Made by a program: the position numbers and the translations under genes. Of a stretch of DNA of 6,389 nucleotides, positions 5,532 to 6,389 are shown piece by piece. Below the pieces are notes generated by a model. The model was given only the letters and a program-made list of their open reading frames with translations, had not been told where the DNA came from and ran no database searches. This stretch comes from Candidatus Thorarchaeota archaeon. Its GTDB lineage: Archaea; Asgardarchaeota; Thorarchaeia; Thorarchaeales; Thorarchaeaceae. Each line of letters opens with the position of its first letter. Within the stretch, counting starts at the first letter, position 1. The DNA lies in contig JAGLUV010000070.1 of assembly GCA_023134215.1 (NCBI GenBank), forward strand, positions 1 through 6,389. Direction: 5' to 3'.

Positions 5532-6389
5532 CTAGAAGAAATCAGGAATCAATGCTTTGGAGCCATGCAGTTTCGCCTGAATCAACGCTTTAATGGCAGT
5601 TGTCTTTGAAGGAGTGATATCAAAAACACCTACTCCCATGAGTTTAAAGAGTGCGGATAATGTCGCCGCTAGCCTGTTACAGGTAGGACTAGTGAATACA
5701 TTTCTTCTCCCCAATCGTACTTCGAGTGTTTCTCTGGTCTCTTCAATTGCACAATCACCTGCGATGAATACCCTGCCAGTTATGGAGTCGACATCCTCTC
5801 TATCGAAGCCCTTTCCCATGAGGATTGTGAATCCCCCCTTGCCTCCGTAGTCGTAATGAAGCATCTGTAGAACCATCAGCACATTCAGTTCACACCCCTC
5901 CGGACAGAGCAGCTCCTTCCCACGGATTATTCTAACATCCTCTGGCATTGCATCGAGAATGTTGCATGGATATTTCTTCTGGAATCGAGATAGATCCCCT
6001 TTCACATTTATCTTGCTTAGGTCGCCGATACCGTTGCCATCATCACGGACAAGGGCGAGGTGTTTGACTTCATTAATATCATAGCCAAGAATCCTAGCTC
6101 CCACTGTATCTGTGGCCAGCGTATCTGTGCCACCGATTAGAATGTCCAATCGGTCCAACGACTTGCTTTGGAATGGCTCAGTGCTCATTGGATAGTGTCC
6201 GTTGGAAACGGCATTGGTTCCATCAACGAGCGTATAATCTGGTCGAACCAACGCGAAGAAATCTGCCAATCTGCGGTGGAGATTATAATTGTGATGATAC
6301 CCTCTATCTTTCTGGCTTGGAAATGCCATCTGATTCTTGACACCCAGAGTGACTGTACTCATGGAGTGAGTCTTCAGCTTGGGCAGAGA
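5532..6389 (-). CDS. DUF362-domain protein (partial, N-terminus outside window)
   Basis: The frame is open to the window edge and encodes at least 285 residues ending in ALIPDFF. The first residues, SLPKLKTHSMSTVTLGVKNQ, are the hallmark of DUF362 proteins, whose conserved KxKTH...TLGxKN motif lies in mid-domain, so roughly the first 100 or more residues are missing and the ATG at 6362 is internal. Further family features are VDGTNAV (55-61 of the visible part), IGGTDTLATDTVGARILGY (85-103) and GNGIGDLSKI (118-127). The C-terminal part carries scattered cysteines, including CPEGC (162-166), GDC (211-213) and PTC (235-237), but no ferredoxin CxxCxxC motif. DUF362 has no firmly established general function. 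The gene converges on the SPOUT-like gene with 32 nt between stops and no obvious terminator. Confidence 0.85.
   Translation of the reverse strand, partial: SLPKLKTHSMSTVTLGVKNQMAFPSQKDRGYHHNYNLHRRLADFFALVRPDYTLVDGTNAVSNGHYPMSTEPFQSKSLDRLDILIGGTDTLATDTVGARILGYDINEVKHLALVRDDGNGIGDLSKINVKGDLSRFQKKYPCNILDAMPEDVRIIRGKELLCPEGCELNVLMVLQMLHYDYGGKGGFTILMGKGFDREDVDSITGRVFIAGDCAIEETRETLEVRLGRRNVFTSPTCNRLAATLSALFKLMGVGVFDITPSKTTAIKALIQAKLHGSKALIPDFF

Noticed and set aside
5593..5850. 85-residue plus-strand frame downstream of the SPOUT-like gene
   Set aside because: It is antisense to the DUF362 gene, with low-complexity, serine-rich sequence and no supporting signals.

Overview
The window reads as archaeal chromosome. 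The main reason is a tightly packed minus-strand gene set encoding the archaea-specific modified mevalonate route: mevalonate kinase, a UbiD-family decarboxylase, and both subunits of an aconitase-X-type dehydratase. Supporting signs are a TATA-like element about 25 nt upstream of an apparently leaderless start codon, TTG starts with Shine-Dalgarno (SD) motifs, a SPOUT-like protein of a largely archaeal type, and a DUF362 protein. Base composition looks balanced (near 50% GC by eye). The lineage cannot be fixed from the sequence. An uncultured Asgard or euryarchaeal group would fit; Sulfolobales, haloarchaea and Thermoplasmatales, which use other late mevalonate steps, are less likely.

Layout. 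Positions 1-51 (+) hold what may be the last 16 codons of a gene that starts outside the window. Positions 60-3905 (-) hold a four-gene operon in the order mevalonate kinase (2964-3905), UbiD-type anhydromevalonate phosphate decarboxylase (1642-2949), phosphomevalonate dehydratase large subunit (452-1645) and small subunit (60-455). Gaps are 14 nt or 4-nt overlaps, so the genes are probably co-transcribed and translationally coupled. A 162-nt divergent intergenic region (3906-4067) carries a candidate promoter for each side and a small palindrome. On the plus strand follow a solitary C5-cytosine methyltransferase (4068-5036) and, overlapping it by 8 nt, a SPOUT-like protein (5029-5499). A DUF362 protein (5532-6389, -) converges on this pair and is cut by the window's right edge.

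How the genes work together. Mevalonate is phosphorylated to mevalonate 5-phosphate, dehydrated by the aconitase-X heterodimer to trans-anhydromevalonate 5-phosphate, then decarboxylated by the prenyl-FMN-dependent UbiD homologue to isopentenyl phosphate. Isopentenyl phosphate kinase, needed for the final step to IPP, is not in the window, nor are HMG-CoA reductase and the UbiX-type flavin prenyltransferase. The methyltransferase/SPOUT pair has no visible link to isoprenoid synthesis and may be a nucleic-acid modification unit. No RNA genes, CRISPR arrays, insertion sequences or long repeats were seen.
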